From JACQGZ01 sp036004665 (GTDB taxonomy: Bacteria > Sysuimicrobiota > Sysuimicrobiia > Sysuimicrobiales > Humicultoraceae): a stretch of 64,000 bases of DNA. Position 1 is the stretch's first letter, and the number at the start of each line of letters is the position of its first letter. The notes beneath the pieces are model-generated. The model did not search any database. It had not been told where the DNA came from and worked only from the letters and a program-made list of their open reading frames with translations. Below, one piece after another: positions 53,287 to 61,975 of this stretch. Both the position numbers and the translations under genes were made by a program. Location of the stretch: assembly GCA_036004665.1 (NCBI GenBank), contig DASYRG010000083.1, positions 1-64,000 of the forward strand, in the 5' to 3' direction.

Positions 53287-53607
53287 TCAGGCGGAGGGCG
53301 CCCCCCGCCGGAGCCCCTCAACGTGACGGCGCCCGGCGAGGGCGAGCAAGCCGGCTGTAATCGCGATGCCCAGCAGCCCGGGTTCCAGACGGCGGGACAG
53401 GGCCAGCGCCAGGATGACCCCCAGCCCGAGGATGGCTCCGATCACCGCGGCGAGGCGGGTGAGGCCGGCGGCCACGACCAGCGTCAGCTCGGCTTCGCTC
53501 TCCCGGCGGGGCCCGCCTTCGCGACGGATCACCAGGCGGTGCCGGCAGCGCCGGCACACTAGCGCGCCCGCCGGGTTCTCGTAGCCGCAGTTCTCGCAGC
53601 GGATCAC
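53287..53607 (-). CDS. Zinc-ribbon membrane protein
   Basis: 106 aa. The N-terminus MIRCENCGYENPAGALVCRRC carries two CxxC pairs (C4, C7, C19, C22), a zinc ribbon. Two transmembrane helices follow (AAGLTRLAAVIGAILGLGVI and LEPGLLGIAITAGLLAL). Function unknown. Divergent from the AllG-like gene. Confidence 0.72.
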   Translation of the reverse strand: MIRCENCGYENPAGALVCRRCRHRLVIRREGGPRRESEAELTLVVAAGLTRLAAVIGAILGLGVILALALSRRLEPGLLGIAITAGLLALAGRRHVEGLRRGAPSA

Positions 53608-53717
53608 GAAGGGACTCTAGCACCCGCGCTCGCGGGGCGTCAACGCGCCAATGCGACGAGGGATTCCCAGACTCCGCGCGAACTTCGATGTGTCTGCACG
53701 GCGACAACGGAGGTGCC

Positions 53718-54968
53718 ATGGCCATCGACCGCGCCAACCAGGAGGCGGTTTCGCGCATCCTGGAGGGTCAGCCCATTCTCCTCGACGTCGCACCCGCCGC
53801 CGCGGTCATCCCCGGGATGCGGCCCAATCTGCTGCTGCACGCCGGACCTCCCGTGGAATGGCAGCACATGTCCGGACCGCTGCGCGGCGCTGTCATCGGG
53901 GGGCTGCTCTATGAAGGGTTGGCCCCCGATCAGGCGGATGCGGAGCGGCTGGCGGCCTCGGGCGAGGTCGACTTCGAGCCCTGCCATCATCACGCCGCGG
54001 TCGGCCCGATGGCCGGCGTCACCACCGCCTCGATGCCCGTCTTCATCGTCGAAAACCGCCGCTTCGGCAATCGAGCGTACTCCACCCTCAACGAAGGCTA
54101 TGGGAAGGTCCTGCGCTACGGCGCGTACCATCCCGAGGTTTTGGACAGGCTGCGCTGGATCAACGGCGTGCTGGGCCCCGCGGTCGGCGCCGCCCTGCGC
54201 TCCCTCGGCGGGATCGACATGAAGACCCTGATCGCCCAGCAATTGACGATGGGGGACGAAGGACACAACCGGAACAAGGCCGGATCCGCGCTGCTGGCGC
54301 GGATGCTGGCGCCGGCCCTGGCCGAGCAGCGCTTGGCGCCGGCCGACCTGGGACGGGTCCTGCGCTACTTCGCCGAAACGGACCTGGCCGTCCTCAACCC
54401 GGTGATGGCCGCCTGCAAGGCGCTGCTCGATCCGGCGCACGGGGTCGCCGACAGCACGCTGGTGACGGCGATGGCGCGCAACGGGACCGACTTCGGCATC
54501 CGGGTCAGCGGGCTGGGGGACCGGTGGTTTACGGCGCCGGCCGAGATCCCCGAAGGGCTCTTCTTCCCCGGCTTCAGTCAGGCCGACGCCAACCCGGACA
54601 TCGGCGATTCGACGATTACCGAGACCGCCGGGATCGGCGCCTTCGCCATGGCCGCCGCCCCGGCGATCGTCCAGTTCGTCGGCGGCACGCCGCAGTTGGC
54701 CCTCGAGTCCACGCTGGAGATGTACGAGATCACCGTCGCGGAAAACCCGGCTTGGGGAATCCCGGCGCTGGGTTTTCGCGGCACGCCGACGGGTATCGAC
54801 ATCAGGCGCGTCGTGCGCACGGGCATTACGCCGCGGGTGAACACCGGCATTGCCCACCGCCAGGCGGGCATCGGTCAGGTGGGCGCCGGCCTGGTCCGCC
54901 CGCCGATGGCTTGCTTCGAAGCGGCGTTGGAGGCAGCGGCGGAACTCGTGACTGGGAGGGTGCCGTGA
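53718..54968 (+). CDS. DUF1116/AllG-like protein
   Basis: 416 aa from the ATG at 53718, after GGAGGTGCC. DUF1116 signature regions: GMRPNLLLHAGPPVEWQ, FEPCHHHAAVGPMAGVT, NEGYGKVLRYGAY, QQLTMGDEGHNRNKAG and FGIRVSGLG. The family includes AllG/YlbE, a subunit linked with FdrA-type proteins in oxamate carbamoyltransferase. No FdrA or carbamate kinase gene is next to it; instead a cyclase-family hydrolase follows by 65 bp, so the local pathway is uncertain. Confidence 0.82.
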   Translation: MAIDRANQEAVSRILEGQPILLDVAPAAAVIPGMRPNLLLHAGPPVEWQHMSGPLRGAVIGGLLYEGLAPDQADAERLAASGEVDFEPCHHHAAVGPMAGVTTASMPVFIVENRRFGNRAYSTLNEGYGKVLRYGAYHPEVLDRLRWINGVLGPAVGAALRSLGGIDMKTLIAQQLTMGDEGHNRNKAGSALLARMLAPALAEQRLAPADLGRVLRYFAETDLAVLNPVMAACKALLDPAHGVADSTLVTAMARNGTDFGIRVSGLGDRWFTAPAEIPEGLFFPGFSQADANPDIGDSTITETAGIGAFAMAAAPAIVQFVGGTPQLALESTLEMYEITVAENPAWGIPALGFRGTPTGIDIRRVVRTGITPRVNTGIAHRQAGIGQVGAGLVRPPMACFEAALEAAAELVTGRVP

Positions 54969-55033
54969 AGCTCTGGCGGCATCCTCAGTGAGATCGCCAC
55001 ACTGATGGCAGACGAGGAGGGACAGGAGAATCC

Positions 55034-55864
55034 ATGAAACCGGTCGACCTCAGCCGGGTGCAGGTGCTCGACCTTTCACAGAATTTCAGCGTGGACTCCC
55101 CTCCGTTCGCATACTATGAGGGGCCAACGATCAAGTGGGTGAAGAAGCTGGCCTTCGAGGGCGTCAATGCGCAGCTCATCTCCTCGACGAACCACATCGC
55201 CACCCACCTGGACAGTCCGCTGCACTTCCATGATCCGGGCCCCGACGTCGCCGGCATCCCGATCGCGCAGCTGGTGGGCCCGGCCTGCATCGTGGACCTG
55301 CAGCAGTTCGGCGTCGGCGACTATGACATCTACGGCCCCGACCACTTCGAGCAATGGGAGCGCAAGCACGGCATCAAGATCGAGCGCGGCGACATTCTGG
55401 TCATCCACACCGGCTATCATGCCTACTACAACGAAGACTGGGCGCCGGCCACGCGGGAGCATCACGCGGACGCCGGGCCGAACCTCCCCCGCTCCTTCCT
55501 CCGCCACCCCGGTCCGCGCGCGGAGTTCTGCACGTGGGTTCTCGACCGCGGCATCCGCTGGCTGGCCGTGGACGCCATCTCTACGGACCATCCCTTTAAC
55601 ACGGCTGTGCGCCGGGCCCGGCCTGACCTCGTCCCCGAAGTGGAGAAGAAGATCGGGATGCCGCTCGAGGAAGCCTTCCCCTGGCCGCGCGACTACCAAG
55701 CCACGCACACGATGCTCTTCCCCAAGGGCGTCTACCACGTGGAGAACGTGGGGGGCGAGATCGACAAGGTGCTGGATCAGAAAATCTGGATCGGCTGCTT
55801 TCCCTTCCGGTTCAAGGGCGGCGAGGCGGCTTTCTCCCGTTTTGTGGCTTTTGTGGAGAGGTAG
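55034..55864 (+). CDS. Cyclase-family (kynurenine-formamidase-like) metal hydrolase
   Basis: 276 aa. The metal-binding signature HIATHLDSPLHFH near 53-65 corresponds to HxGTHxDxPxHF (Gly replaced by Ala). Also ERGDILVIHTGYHAYY and WLAVDAISTDHP. The family hydrolyses cyclic or formyl amides (KynB, isatin hydrolase). AGGAG precedes the ATG. The AllG-like gene upstream suggests degradation of a cyclic amide or ureide. Confidence 0.84.
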   Translation: MKPVDLSRVQVLDLSQNFSVDSPPFAYYEGPTIKWVKKLAFEGVNAQLISSTNHIATHLDSPLHFHDPGPDVAGIPIAQLVGPACIVDLQQFGVGDYDIYGPDHFEQWERKHGIKIERGDILVIHTGYHAYYNEDWAPATREHHADAGPNLPRSFLRHPGPRAEFCTWVLDRGIRWLAVDAISTDHPFNTAVRRARPDLVPEVEKKIGMPLEEAFPWPRDYQATHTMLFPKGVYHVENVGGEIDKVLDQKIWIGCFPFRFKGGEAAFSRFVAFVER

Positions 55865-55877
55865 GTCCAGTCGCGCA

Positions 55878-56093
55878 GTGGCACCGCGTAAGAGAGAGTT
55901 TGAAAAACTCAACAGAGAGCATTGGCACATGTTTCAAGCATTGCTTCCGGAAGGCAAAGCGGACATCATCGAGGCTCTCGAGGATCTCAAGCAAGCTGTA
56001 CAGGCCGGTGACGACAAAGAGGGAATCGTAAGGACCATTGATGAGCTGCGGGGTGCTCTAGCCGGTCAGCGAGGCTTCCCCGACTTGACTTAG
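55878..56093 (+). CDS. Small helical protein, unknown function
   Basis: 71 aa from the GTG at 55878, 13 bp after the cyclase gene. Lysine/glutamate-rich helices (REFEKLNREHWHMF, KADIIEALEDLKQAVQAGDD, IVRTIDELRGAL). Base composition is lower in GC than its neighbours. I recognise no family. It may be the last gene of the AllG/cyclase operon or a short insertion. Confidence 0.55.
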   Translation: MAPRKREFEKLNREHWHMFQALLPEGKADIIEALEDLKQAVQAGDDKEGIVRTIDELRGALAGQRGFPDLT

Positions 56094-56097
56094 CACT

Positions 56098-57540
56098 CTA
56101 TCGACTCAGCAGCACCGGAAGCGTCAGCGCGATCGCCGCCACGATTGCCCACAGCGCCGGCGCCGACGTCAACACCTGCTCCCGGCGCAGGGCGACGCGC
56201 GCGGCTTCGGCCTCCGATCGGGGAATCCACCAGGGATTGTGCCGTGCCTCCAGCAGATGAAACGTCACCCCCAGGGCGGCGCCGAAGGCCAGGTGCCCGA
56301 TCAGATACGGGAAGAGCTCGGCGGCGGCCTCCACCCTCCATCGCGGCGCCGACCCCAGGAACAAGGGGGCCAGCGTGAGCGGCCCGAGCACCCACCAGAA
56401 GAACCCGTAGGAGATCCCCCACCCCAGCCCTGAACCGACGTCGTAGCTCTGACGGCGGAAGAGGAACCCGTAGCTGATGCCAACCGCCTGCGCGATCAGC
56501 ACCTGGGCGATCAGTCCCCAGATCGAGGTTGAGCCGACGAGGCGCGCCATCGCCGACAACCCGCCGATCTGCACGATCACCAGCGCGAAGAGCGTCCCGC
56601 CGATCAGGCCGGCGACCGCCCCGCGGCCCAACGCGCGCAGCCCTTCCGTCCCCACGCCCTCCGTGTCACGCGGCGGCACCATGTCGGAGAAGAGCACCCG
56701 CCCCAGTCCGTCCATCCAGGCATAGAGGACTGCCGTCGCGGCGCCAAAGAGCAGGTATCCAGGAAGCATGGAGAAGTCGGCCTGCACAGGACCCGCCTGG
56801 CCGGCCTCGCCCACGACGCGCGCCACCGAAGGGATCAACGAGCCGACCACCCACCAGCAGAAGCCGTAGACCATCCCCCGGATCAGTCCGGGGCCCGTGC
56901 CCTCCGGCGGCCGCGGATAGAGCAGCGCGTATCCACCGCCGGCCACCGCTCCAGAGACGATGATCAGCGGCCAGCCCGAGAGCCCGCTCCCCATCGTGAT
57001 CGGGATACCGGAGAGGAGACCCTGCGCGTCCAGCAACACGCCGAGAAAGACGCCACCGGTGGTCCCAGCCAGGATTCCGCGGATCAGCGCTCCGGGGCGG
57101 GCAGCGCCAGTTGGGGTCCGCTCACGGCGGATCACGGCCAGGCTGATCCCAGTGACGCCGCCGTAGAGCAGGTATCCCAGGAGAGTGGGGAAGGCCTCCT
57201 GCGCGGAGTGCAGATCCCAGGCCAGAAAGCCAAGCAGCAGGAGAGACATCAACGTGAGCGGTCCCAGGAACCACCACAGCGCGCCCCAAGCGATTCCCCA
57301 GAAGAGCGTCTCTCCCGCGCCAGCCCGTTGGTGCCAGACCAAGACCCCGAACCCGGCGCCCAGGACGATCCCCAACGCCACGTGAAGGACAAATCCCGCC
57401 GTAGCCGCGTCGGCGCGCACCAGCGAGGCCGTCGGAGGCAGCGAGCCCAACCTCGAGAGGACCGCCGCCGAGAGAGCGCCGCCAATGAGGCCCGCGAAGG
57501 CGCCGGCAGCGATGCCCCGCCCCCACAGATCGCTCTTCAT
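56098..57540 (-). CDS. Polytopic membrane protein made of three repeated ~150-aa modules
   Basis: 480 aa from the ATG at 57538-57540. Three copies of one module lie near residues 7-145, 157-300 and 325-455. Each has a Gly-rich first helix (RGIAAGAFAGLIGG, RGILAGTTGGVF, RGAVAGLIGG), a middle helix, then a double-Trp signature (WGALWWFLGPLTL, YGFCWWVVGSLIP, YGFFWWVLGPLTL) and a closing PxLLGYLxxG-type helix. I do not know the family. A fourth copy forms the N-terminus of the NDH-2-like enzyme whose gene overlaps upstream by 4 bp, so the proteins probably associate in the membrane. Confidence 0.75.
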   Translation of the reverse strand: MKSDLWGRGIAAGAFAGLIGGALSAAVLSRLGSLPPTASLVRADAATAGFVLHVALGIVLGAGFGVLVWHQRAGAGETLFWGIAWGALWWFLGPLTLMSLLLLGFLAWDLHSAQEAFPTLLGYLLYGGVTGISLAVIRRERTPTGAARPGALIRGILAGTTGGVFLGVLLDAQGLLSGIPITMGSGLSGWPLIIVSGAVAGGGYALLYPRPPEGTGPGLIRGMVYGFCWWVVGSLIPSVARVVGEAGQAGPVQADFSMLPGYLLFGAATAVLYAWMDGLGRVLFSDMVPPRDTEGVGTEGLRALGRGAVAGLIGGTLFALVIVQIGGLSAMARLVGSTSIWGLIAQVLIAQAVGISYGFLFRRQSYDVGSGLGWGISYGFFWWVLGPLTLAPLFLGSAPRWRVEAAAELFPYLIGHLAFGAALGVTFHLLEARHNPWWIPRSEAEAARVALRREQVLTSAPALWAIVAAIALTLPVLLSR

Positions 57541-59351
57541 GCGCGGCCCTCCTCCGGGCCGGCGCTGGCCACAGGCGCGGTCTCGTCGCGCTGAGCGCCG
57601 ATGGTCTGCGCCAGCGTTGGCGTGGGACCGGATCCCGTCAACACGATGTCCCGCGGGAAGAAGAGCTCGATCGCCCAGTCGAGCGCCACGCGCACCTTCT
57701 TCTCCAGGCCGGGCAGTTTGCTCAGGTAGACCGTGCGCCACATCAGCCACGCCAGGAACCCGGAGAACTTCCACCCCCGGATCTCCGCCACCGCGGTGCG
57801 ATGGCCGAGGGCGACCAGCGTCCCGATGGTGCGAAATCGGAACGGCCGCGCCGCCCGACCGGCCAGCACCGCGCCGACGTTCTCCGCCGCCACCTGGCCC
57901 TGGCGCAGCGCGTGCTGGGCGGTCGGCGGGCAGGGCCTGCCCTCTGCATTGAGATCGGGGATCTGCGCGCAGTCGCCGACTGCCCAGACCCGCTCCAGTC
58001 CATCCACGCGCAGCGTCGCATCGGCGACGACGGCTCCGGAGGAGGCGTGGTCACACGGCACCGTCCCGAGCAGCGGGTGGGGCTGATTGCCCGCGGTCCA
58101 CACGAGCGTCCTCGTGGGCAGCCGCCTCTGCCCGGAGAGGCGGACGCCGTCCGCCGACGCTCCCGCCACCCGCGCATTCAAGAGGAACTCGATGCCCCGC
58201 GCCGCCAGCCGACGCTGTGCGTACTCGGCGAGCGCGGGGCTGATCTCGGGCAGGATGCGCGCCCCGGAGTGCACAAGGATGAAGCGGGCCTCGCCGGGGG
58301 TGACGCGCGGGTAATAGCGGAGCACGCCGTGAACCAGATCAAACAGTTCGGCCACCATCTCCGTGCCCGCGAACCCGCCTCCGGCCACCACGAAGGTGAG
58401 CAGGTCGCGCCGGCGCTTCTCATCGCGCTCGACGTCGGCCGCTTCCAGCAGGCCGATGATGTGGTTACGCAGCCGCGTCGCGTCGTCGAGGGTCTTCAGG
58501 GTGAACGCGTGTTGCGCCAGACCGGGCAGCCCGTAGAAGTTTGGCACCGAGCCCAGCGCCAGGATGAGGTGATCGTACGGCAGCATCTCCGCCGTGGCGG
58601 AGGCGCTCTCGCGCACCGTCACCGTCCGCCCGCCCACGTCGATGGCCTCGACCTCGCCGCGGAGAAAGCGCGTGTGAGGGAGGGCCGCGCGCACCGGAGC
58701 GCTGATGTGCTGCGCTTCCAGCCCGCTGCTGGCGACCTCGGCGAGCATCGGGGTGAAGAGCAGGTAGTTGCTCTGGCTGACCAGCACGATGCTCGTCGAG
58801 GGCCGCCTGGCCAGGAGTTGCTCCAGCCGCTGCGCCGCGCTGACCCCGCCGAACCCGCCCCCCAAGATGACGATCTGCGTCGTCGGTACCGGCGCGTCAG
58901 GCACCGGTGTCCTCTCCGAGTGTCTTCGGACGTAGGCGGCCACGAAGACGTAGAACGCCAGGCCGGTGATCGCCCCAAAGACGACATGGCCGACGAGACT
59001 GGGAAGGGCGGCGCTCGCCTCAGGCAGTGTCCAGGTGGGACCGCGTCCGGCGAGCAGCGGCGCCAGCGTCAGCGGGCCGAGGATCCACCAGAGCAGACCG
59101 TACAGCACGCCGCTGCTGATCGTGGCCGCATAGGCCAGGGGTTGGTAGCGAAAGAGCAGGCCGAAGCCGGCGCCGATGAACGCGGCGGCGGTCAGGTCGG
59201 GGATCACTCCGGCCCCGCCCTGCGGCAATCCGGCCAGCCCGGCCACCGACGCGCGCAGGCCCTGCGCGGACATGGCCCAACTGAAGACAGCTCCCCCGAT
59301 GACACCGGCCGCCGCCCCCGCCAGCAGGTCGCGGCGCGCGGTAGGCCTCAG
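57537..59351 (-). CDS. NDH-2-type NADH:quinone oxidoreductase with an N-terminal membrane module
   Basis: 604 aa if started at the CTG (59349-59351), which has GGGGAGGG six to seven bases upstream and completes the first helix (RRDLLAGAAAGVIGG); the first ATG is 59273. Residues about 1-150 are a WW membrane module (YGLLWWILGPLTL). Residues about 160-560 are the enzyme: FAD-binding ILGGGFGGVSAA, ILALGSVPNFYG, NAD-binding VVAGGGFAGTEM, LVWTAGNQPHP, VWAVGDCA. The C-terminal RTVYLSKLPGLEKKVRVALDW is the NDH-2 membrane-contact region. It likely passes electrons from NADH to quinone without pumping. Confidence 0.82.
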   Translation of the reverse strand: MRPTARRDLLAGAAAGVIGGAVFSWAMSAQGLRASVAGLAGLPQGGAGVIPDLTAAAFIGAGFGLLFRYQPLAYAATISSGVLYGLLWWILGPLTLAPLLAGRGPTWTLPEASAALPSLVGHVVFGAITGLAFYVFVAAYVRRHSERTPVPDAPVPTTQIVILGGGFGGVSAAQRLEQLLARRPSTSIVLVSQSNYLLFTPMLAEVASSGLEAQHISAPVRAALPHTRFLRGEVEAIDVGGRTVTVRESASATAEMLPYDHLILALGSVPNFYGLPGLAQHAFTLKTLDDATRLRNHIIGLLEAADVERDEKRRRDLLTFVVAGGGFAGTEMVAELFDLVHGVLRYYPRVTPGEARFILVHSGARILPEISPALAEYAQRRLAARGIEFLLNARVAGASADGVRLSGQRRLPTRTLVWTAGNQPHPLLGTVPCDHASSGAVVADATLRVDGLERVWAVGDCAQIPDLNAEGRPCPPTAQHALRQGQVAAENVGAVLAGRAARPFRFRTIGTLVALGHRTAVAEIRGWKFSGFLAWLMWRTVYLSKLPGLEKKVRVALDWAIELFFPRDIVLTGSGPTPTLAQTIGAQRDETAPVASAGPEEGRA

Positions 59352-59388
59352 GCTGCTCCCTCCCCGCTCCGGGCTCTCCTCGACCGAA

Positions 59389-59946
59389 TCAGGCCCGGGA
59401 GCCGAAGTGGCGCTTTGCCCTCGCCTTCAGCGAACTGATCTGAAAGGCATGGCCGGCCTCATGCTCGACGAGATGGAAGACCGCCCACTCGGGCGTGACA
59501 GCGTAATCCTCACCATCCGGGTGCCGAAGACGGCGCCACTCTTCAGCTGGGATCTCTCTGAAAGTGTCCAGGAACGTCCGCCGGCTGCGGGTCAGTCGCC
59601 CCAGATGCTCATCCAGCGGGACGCCGAGGACGGGCGTAAGCCGGCCTTCGGCATTCCGGCTCTCGAACGGAAAATCGACCTTGAGCGAGGCCGGAAGGTC
59701 CGGTTGCAGGAGGATGTCTATGAACAACCACCCCACTTCCACACCGGCAATGTGGTAGAGGAGCGATCCGATGCCGTTCTCACGGGCATCGAGACCTTCC
59801 CAGTCCAGCGTCCGCTGGTCGAGCCCCTCCACCAGCCGGAGCTTTCGCTGGCGTACGGCCTCCATCGCCCAGAGCCAGGTCCCGATTTCCGGCGGGTACC
59901 CAGGCAGCGATTGCCCCTGAAGAATCCGTCTCTTCGCGGTCGCCAT
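59389..59946 (-). CDS. DinB-family protein (third in window)
   Basis: 185 aa. Helices and His ligands fit DinB: SLLYHIAGVEVGWLF near 60-74 and AVFHLVEHEAGHAFQIS near 152-168. Not closely similar to the two tandem DinB copies at 7-8 kb. It lies 37 bp upstream of the NDH-2 CTG and 2 bp after the secreted-protein gene, probably the same operon. Confidence 0.8.
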   Translation of the reverse strand: MATAKRRILQGQSLPGYPPEIGTWLWAMEAVRQRKLRLVEGLDQRTLDWEGLDARENGIGSLLYHIAGVEVGWLFIDILLQPDLPASLKVDFPFESRNAEGRLTPVLGVPLDEHLGRLTRSRRTFLDTFREIPAEEWRRLRHPDGEDYAVTPEWAVFHLVEHEAGHAFQISSLKARAKRHFGSRA

Positions 59947-59948
59947 GG

Positions 59949-60471
59949 TCAGGGTTTCCAGACGCTCGAGGCGCTCCCCGGGCGAAAGATCCCCAGGCCC
60001 TGGACGCGCGCGGCGCCGCTGAAGAAGACCTCCAGCCCCAGTGAGTCATATTGGAAGGAGAGATTGTTGGGATTCGCGCCAAACTGGCTCACCTTCGTCG
60101 GCCGCCCGTAGGCGGCTTCCACCTCCGCTCTCGGCGTGTCGAACGTGATGCCTTTCTCCGTGACGAATTCAGGAGCCTGGTTCACCTCCATCAAGAGGAC
60201 GCTCTGTCCGTCGCGTGTGTAGACGAGCAGACCGATGTTGTCCCACCGGTAGACCCGCAGGTCGATCTGCATGTCCCCACCCAGTTGCCCTCCCGAGGCG
60301 ATGCGGGTCTGCCGCCCCAGCACCGCAACGAGGTTATCGACCGTCATCTGCAGCGTCCAAGCGCCGATGCGCTGGCCCGGCACGACAAGCCGGCTGTCTG
60401 GCACCTGCGAGTGACCCGAAGTCGCCAAAAAGGGCCACGCTCACCATGACCGCCGGGACAACGGCACGCAT
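59949..60471 (-). CDS. Secreted protein with an apparent frameshift in a T-run
   Basis: From the ATG at 60469-60471 the frame encodes a signal-peptide start (MRAVVPAVMVSVALF) and then leaves the main frame at a run of five T (A5 on the plus strand at 60427-60431). With one T fewer it would continue into the 159-aa main frame and yield a standard signal peptide ending ALLATSGHS. The main frame alone has only a TTG at 60428. The mature protein (IGAWTLQMTVDNLVAVLGRQ, MQIDLRVYRWDNIGLLVYTRDGQ) is a repeat-like beta protein I cannot name. Confidence 0.6.
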
Positions 60472-60509
60472 CACTCCCACGGAATCATCACCTCACGACC
60501 GGATGTGGC

Positions 60510-60956
60510 TCAGGCCGGCCCCGTGGGTTTCGAGACGGTGCTCCCCACTACGAGACCCGCCGCGATGAGGATCAGATTCTTGATGACAAATTCCCCCGTC
60601 ACCGTCAAGAGGAGGGGGTTGCCTGATTGAAAGGCCAGTTCCGGTCGCAAGAGCAGCACCAGGAACGTCCCGGCCATCTGCAGCCAGAAGAGGAACAGGA
60701 TCAGACGGAGCGCGACGGCAAAGAGCAATCCCAGGCCGACGACGACTTCCCACATCCCCAGCAGCGGCACGAAGATCTGCGGGCGCACCCAGTACGCCGT
60801 CTGGGCGACCAGCTCTCCCACCGGGCTGACCCCGGCGACCTTCAACGCGCCGAACCACACGAAGACAATGCCAAGGGCGACGCGCAGGAGACGCACACCT
60901 TGCGCCCGCATAAAGGTGATCAGGGTTCGGTCCAGCCGAGTCCAGTAGCGGCGCAC
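60510..60956 (-). CDS. DoxX-like membrane protein
   Basis: 148 aa from the GTG at 60954-60956; the frame continues upstream only through a tRNA fragment. Four transmembrane helices with the family core LLRVALGIVFVWFGALKV, PLLGMWEVVVGLGLLF, FLFWLQMAGTFLVLLL and GEFVIKNLILIAAGLVVG. DoxX-like proteins are linked with quinone/thiol redox in the membrane, fitting the nearby NDH-2. Confidence 0.78.
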   Translation of the reverse strand: MRRYWTRLDRTLITFMRAQGVRLLRVALGIVFVWFGALKVAGVSPVGELVAQTAYWVRPQIFVPLLGMWEVVVGLGLLFAVALRLILFLFWLQMAGTFLVLLLRPELAFQSGNPLLLTVTGEFVIKNLILIAAGLVVGSTVSKPTGPA

Positions 60957-61009
60957 CGCGGCTCTTTCGGACGCCTCCTCACGCCAGCGTCCGTTCTGGC
61001 AGGGGTGGG

Positions 61010-61054
61010 TGGTCGGGGTCCCCGGATTCGAACCGGGGACCTCCTGGTCCCAAA
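61010..61054 (-). repeat. Partial tRNA-Pro (3' half), presumed attachment-site copy
   Basis: Matches 61976-62020 at 43 of 45 positions, from the CCA end to the anticodon loop (a shared core starts CCCGGATTCGAACC and ends TCCCAAA). No acceptor 5' half or D-arm follows, so it is not a functional tRNA. Confidence 0.85.
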
Positions 61055-61193
61055 ATAGCCACCAGCTTAGAAGCGCGCAATAGATGAAAGGCAGGCAAGA
61101 CGCGGAAATCCGCACGGTGTCTGTGTTTCAGCCCACCGACCGTGTTTAGACCCACTGCCCGTCGCTTCGCCTGAGTGCTGGATTTTGGGGTTG

Positions 61194-61215
61194 GCTAAGG
61201 CAAATTTCAGGCAAA
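61194..61215 (+). repeat. Internal direct repeat, copy 1 (AGGCAAA pair)
   Basis: GCTAAGGCAAA, four bases, then AGGCAAA. The second copy at 61907-61928 matches at 19 of 22 positions. Paired short repeats inside each end resemble arm-type sites of tyrosine recombinases. Confidence 0.55.
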
Positions 61216-61322
61216 TCCTTAGAAGGACTCTCACCCAACCCATCTCTCAAACAGGTCGGTCCCTCTCACGGATCTAACCCCGGTGCGCGAGTTCGTCGCC
61301 CGGAGCTAAACTGGCCGACAAA

Positions 61323-61598
61323 CTACTCACGGTGATAGAAACAGTCACCATATTTGTTGCCGGGAAACGCTAACCTATCGGCCGCACTCCTGATCTCACA
61401 CTCAGAAAGCGATGGAAATGGCCCGTTCACCCAACATTCATGCACAGGCAAGGCCGCCGGTCTGTCCACTTGAACCCACCAGCCTTCCTCCGTTGGTTTT
61501 GAAGGAAGCCCGCGGCTAGTGCAAATCCGCCGGTCCATCTCGGATATGGCTGCGAGGCCTAAGATGACCAACCCAATGACTATCCACTTGGAAGACAA
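61323..61598 (-). CDS. Small membrane-anchored Cys-containing protein
   Basis: 91 aa. One N-terminal transmembrane helix (WIVIGLVILGLAAISEM) and a short exported part with four cysteines (ICTSRG, HECWV, SECEI, GDCFYH). I recognise no family. It is the only plausible cargo gene of the tRNA-Pro element. No clear ribosome site; lower GC than neighbours. Confidence 0.5.
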   Translation of the reverse strand: MSSKWIVIGLVILGLAAISEMDRRICTSRGLPSKPTEEGWWVQVDRPAALPVHECWVNGPFPSLSECEIRSAADRLAFPGNKYGDCFYHRE

Positions 61599-61906
61599 AT
61601 GTCCGCCTCCAGCCGCGGGCTACTCGCCTCCTGCTGGCTCTAACCCGCAAACGAGGCGGGGCTCCCAAGAACCTTCGACAGACGATCGAGCGCGCCTCCG
61701 AGGAGACCACCGAGAGGGATCTCCTGGACCACGAGATAGCTGAACCAAGCCTAAACCAACGTGACAGGAACAGGATTAGGCTACCTAGCGGGTCGATCAG
61801 ACATCTTGAGCTGGGCGAACCAGCACGAGGATAATGAGCAGCAGTGTGACACTTCGAAGATCCACCGTATATTCTTGGCCATGAATCGTCCCGCTCACCC
61901 TATTGT
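61599..61906. other. 308-bp interior of the tRNA-Pro element without a gene
   Basis: No supportable frame on either strand. GC is lower than in the flanking chromosome. Confidence 0.4.
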
Positions 61907-61928
61907 GCTAAGGCAAACTCTAGGCAAA
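61907..61928 (+). repeat. Internal direct repeat, copy 2 (AGGCAAA pair)
   Basis: Partner of 61194-61215, 48 bp inside the tRNA-Pro end of the element. Confidence 0.55.
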
Positions 61929-61975
61929 CAAGCTTAACGCGGATTCCAGCCTATCGCCGAAACCCGCCTCAATAT

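Noticed and set aside
60957..61115. N-terminal extension of the DoxX gene
   Set aside because: It is the translation of a tRNA fragment (VPGSNPGT peptide), a common artefact.
61323..61975. Integrase gene inside the tRNA-Pro element
   Set aside because: No tyrosine-recombinase motif (R...HxxR...Y) found in any frame of this interval.
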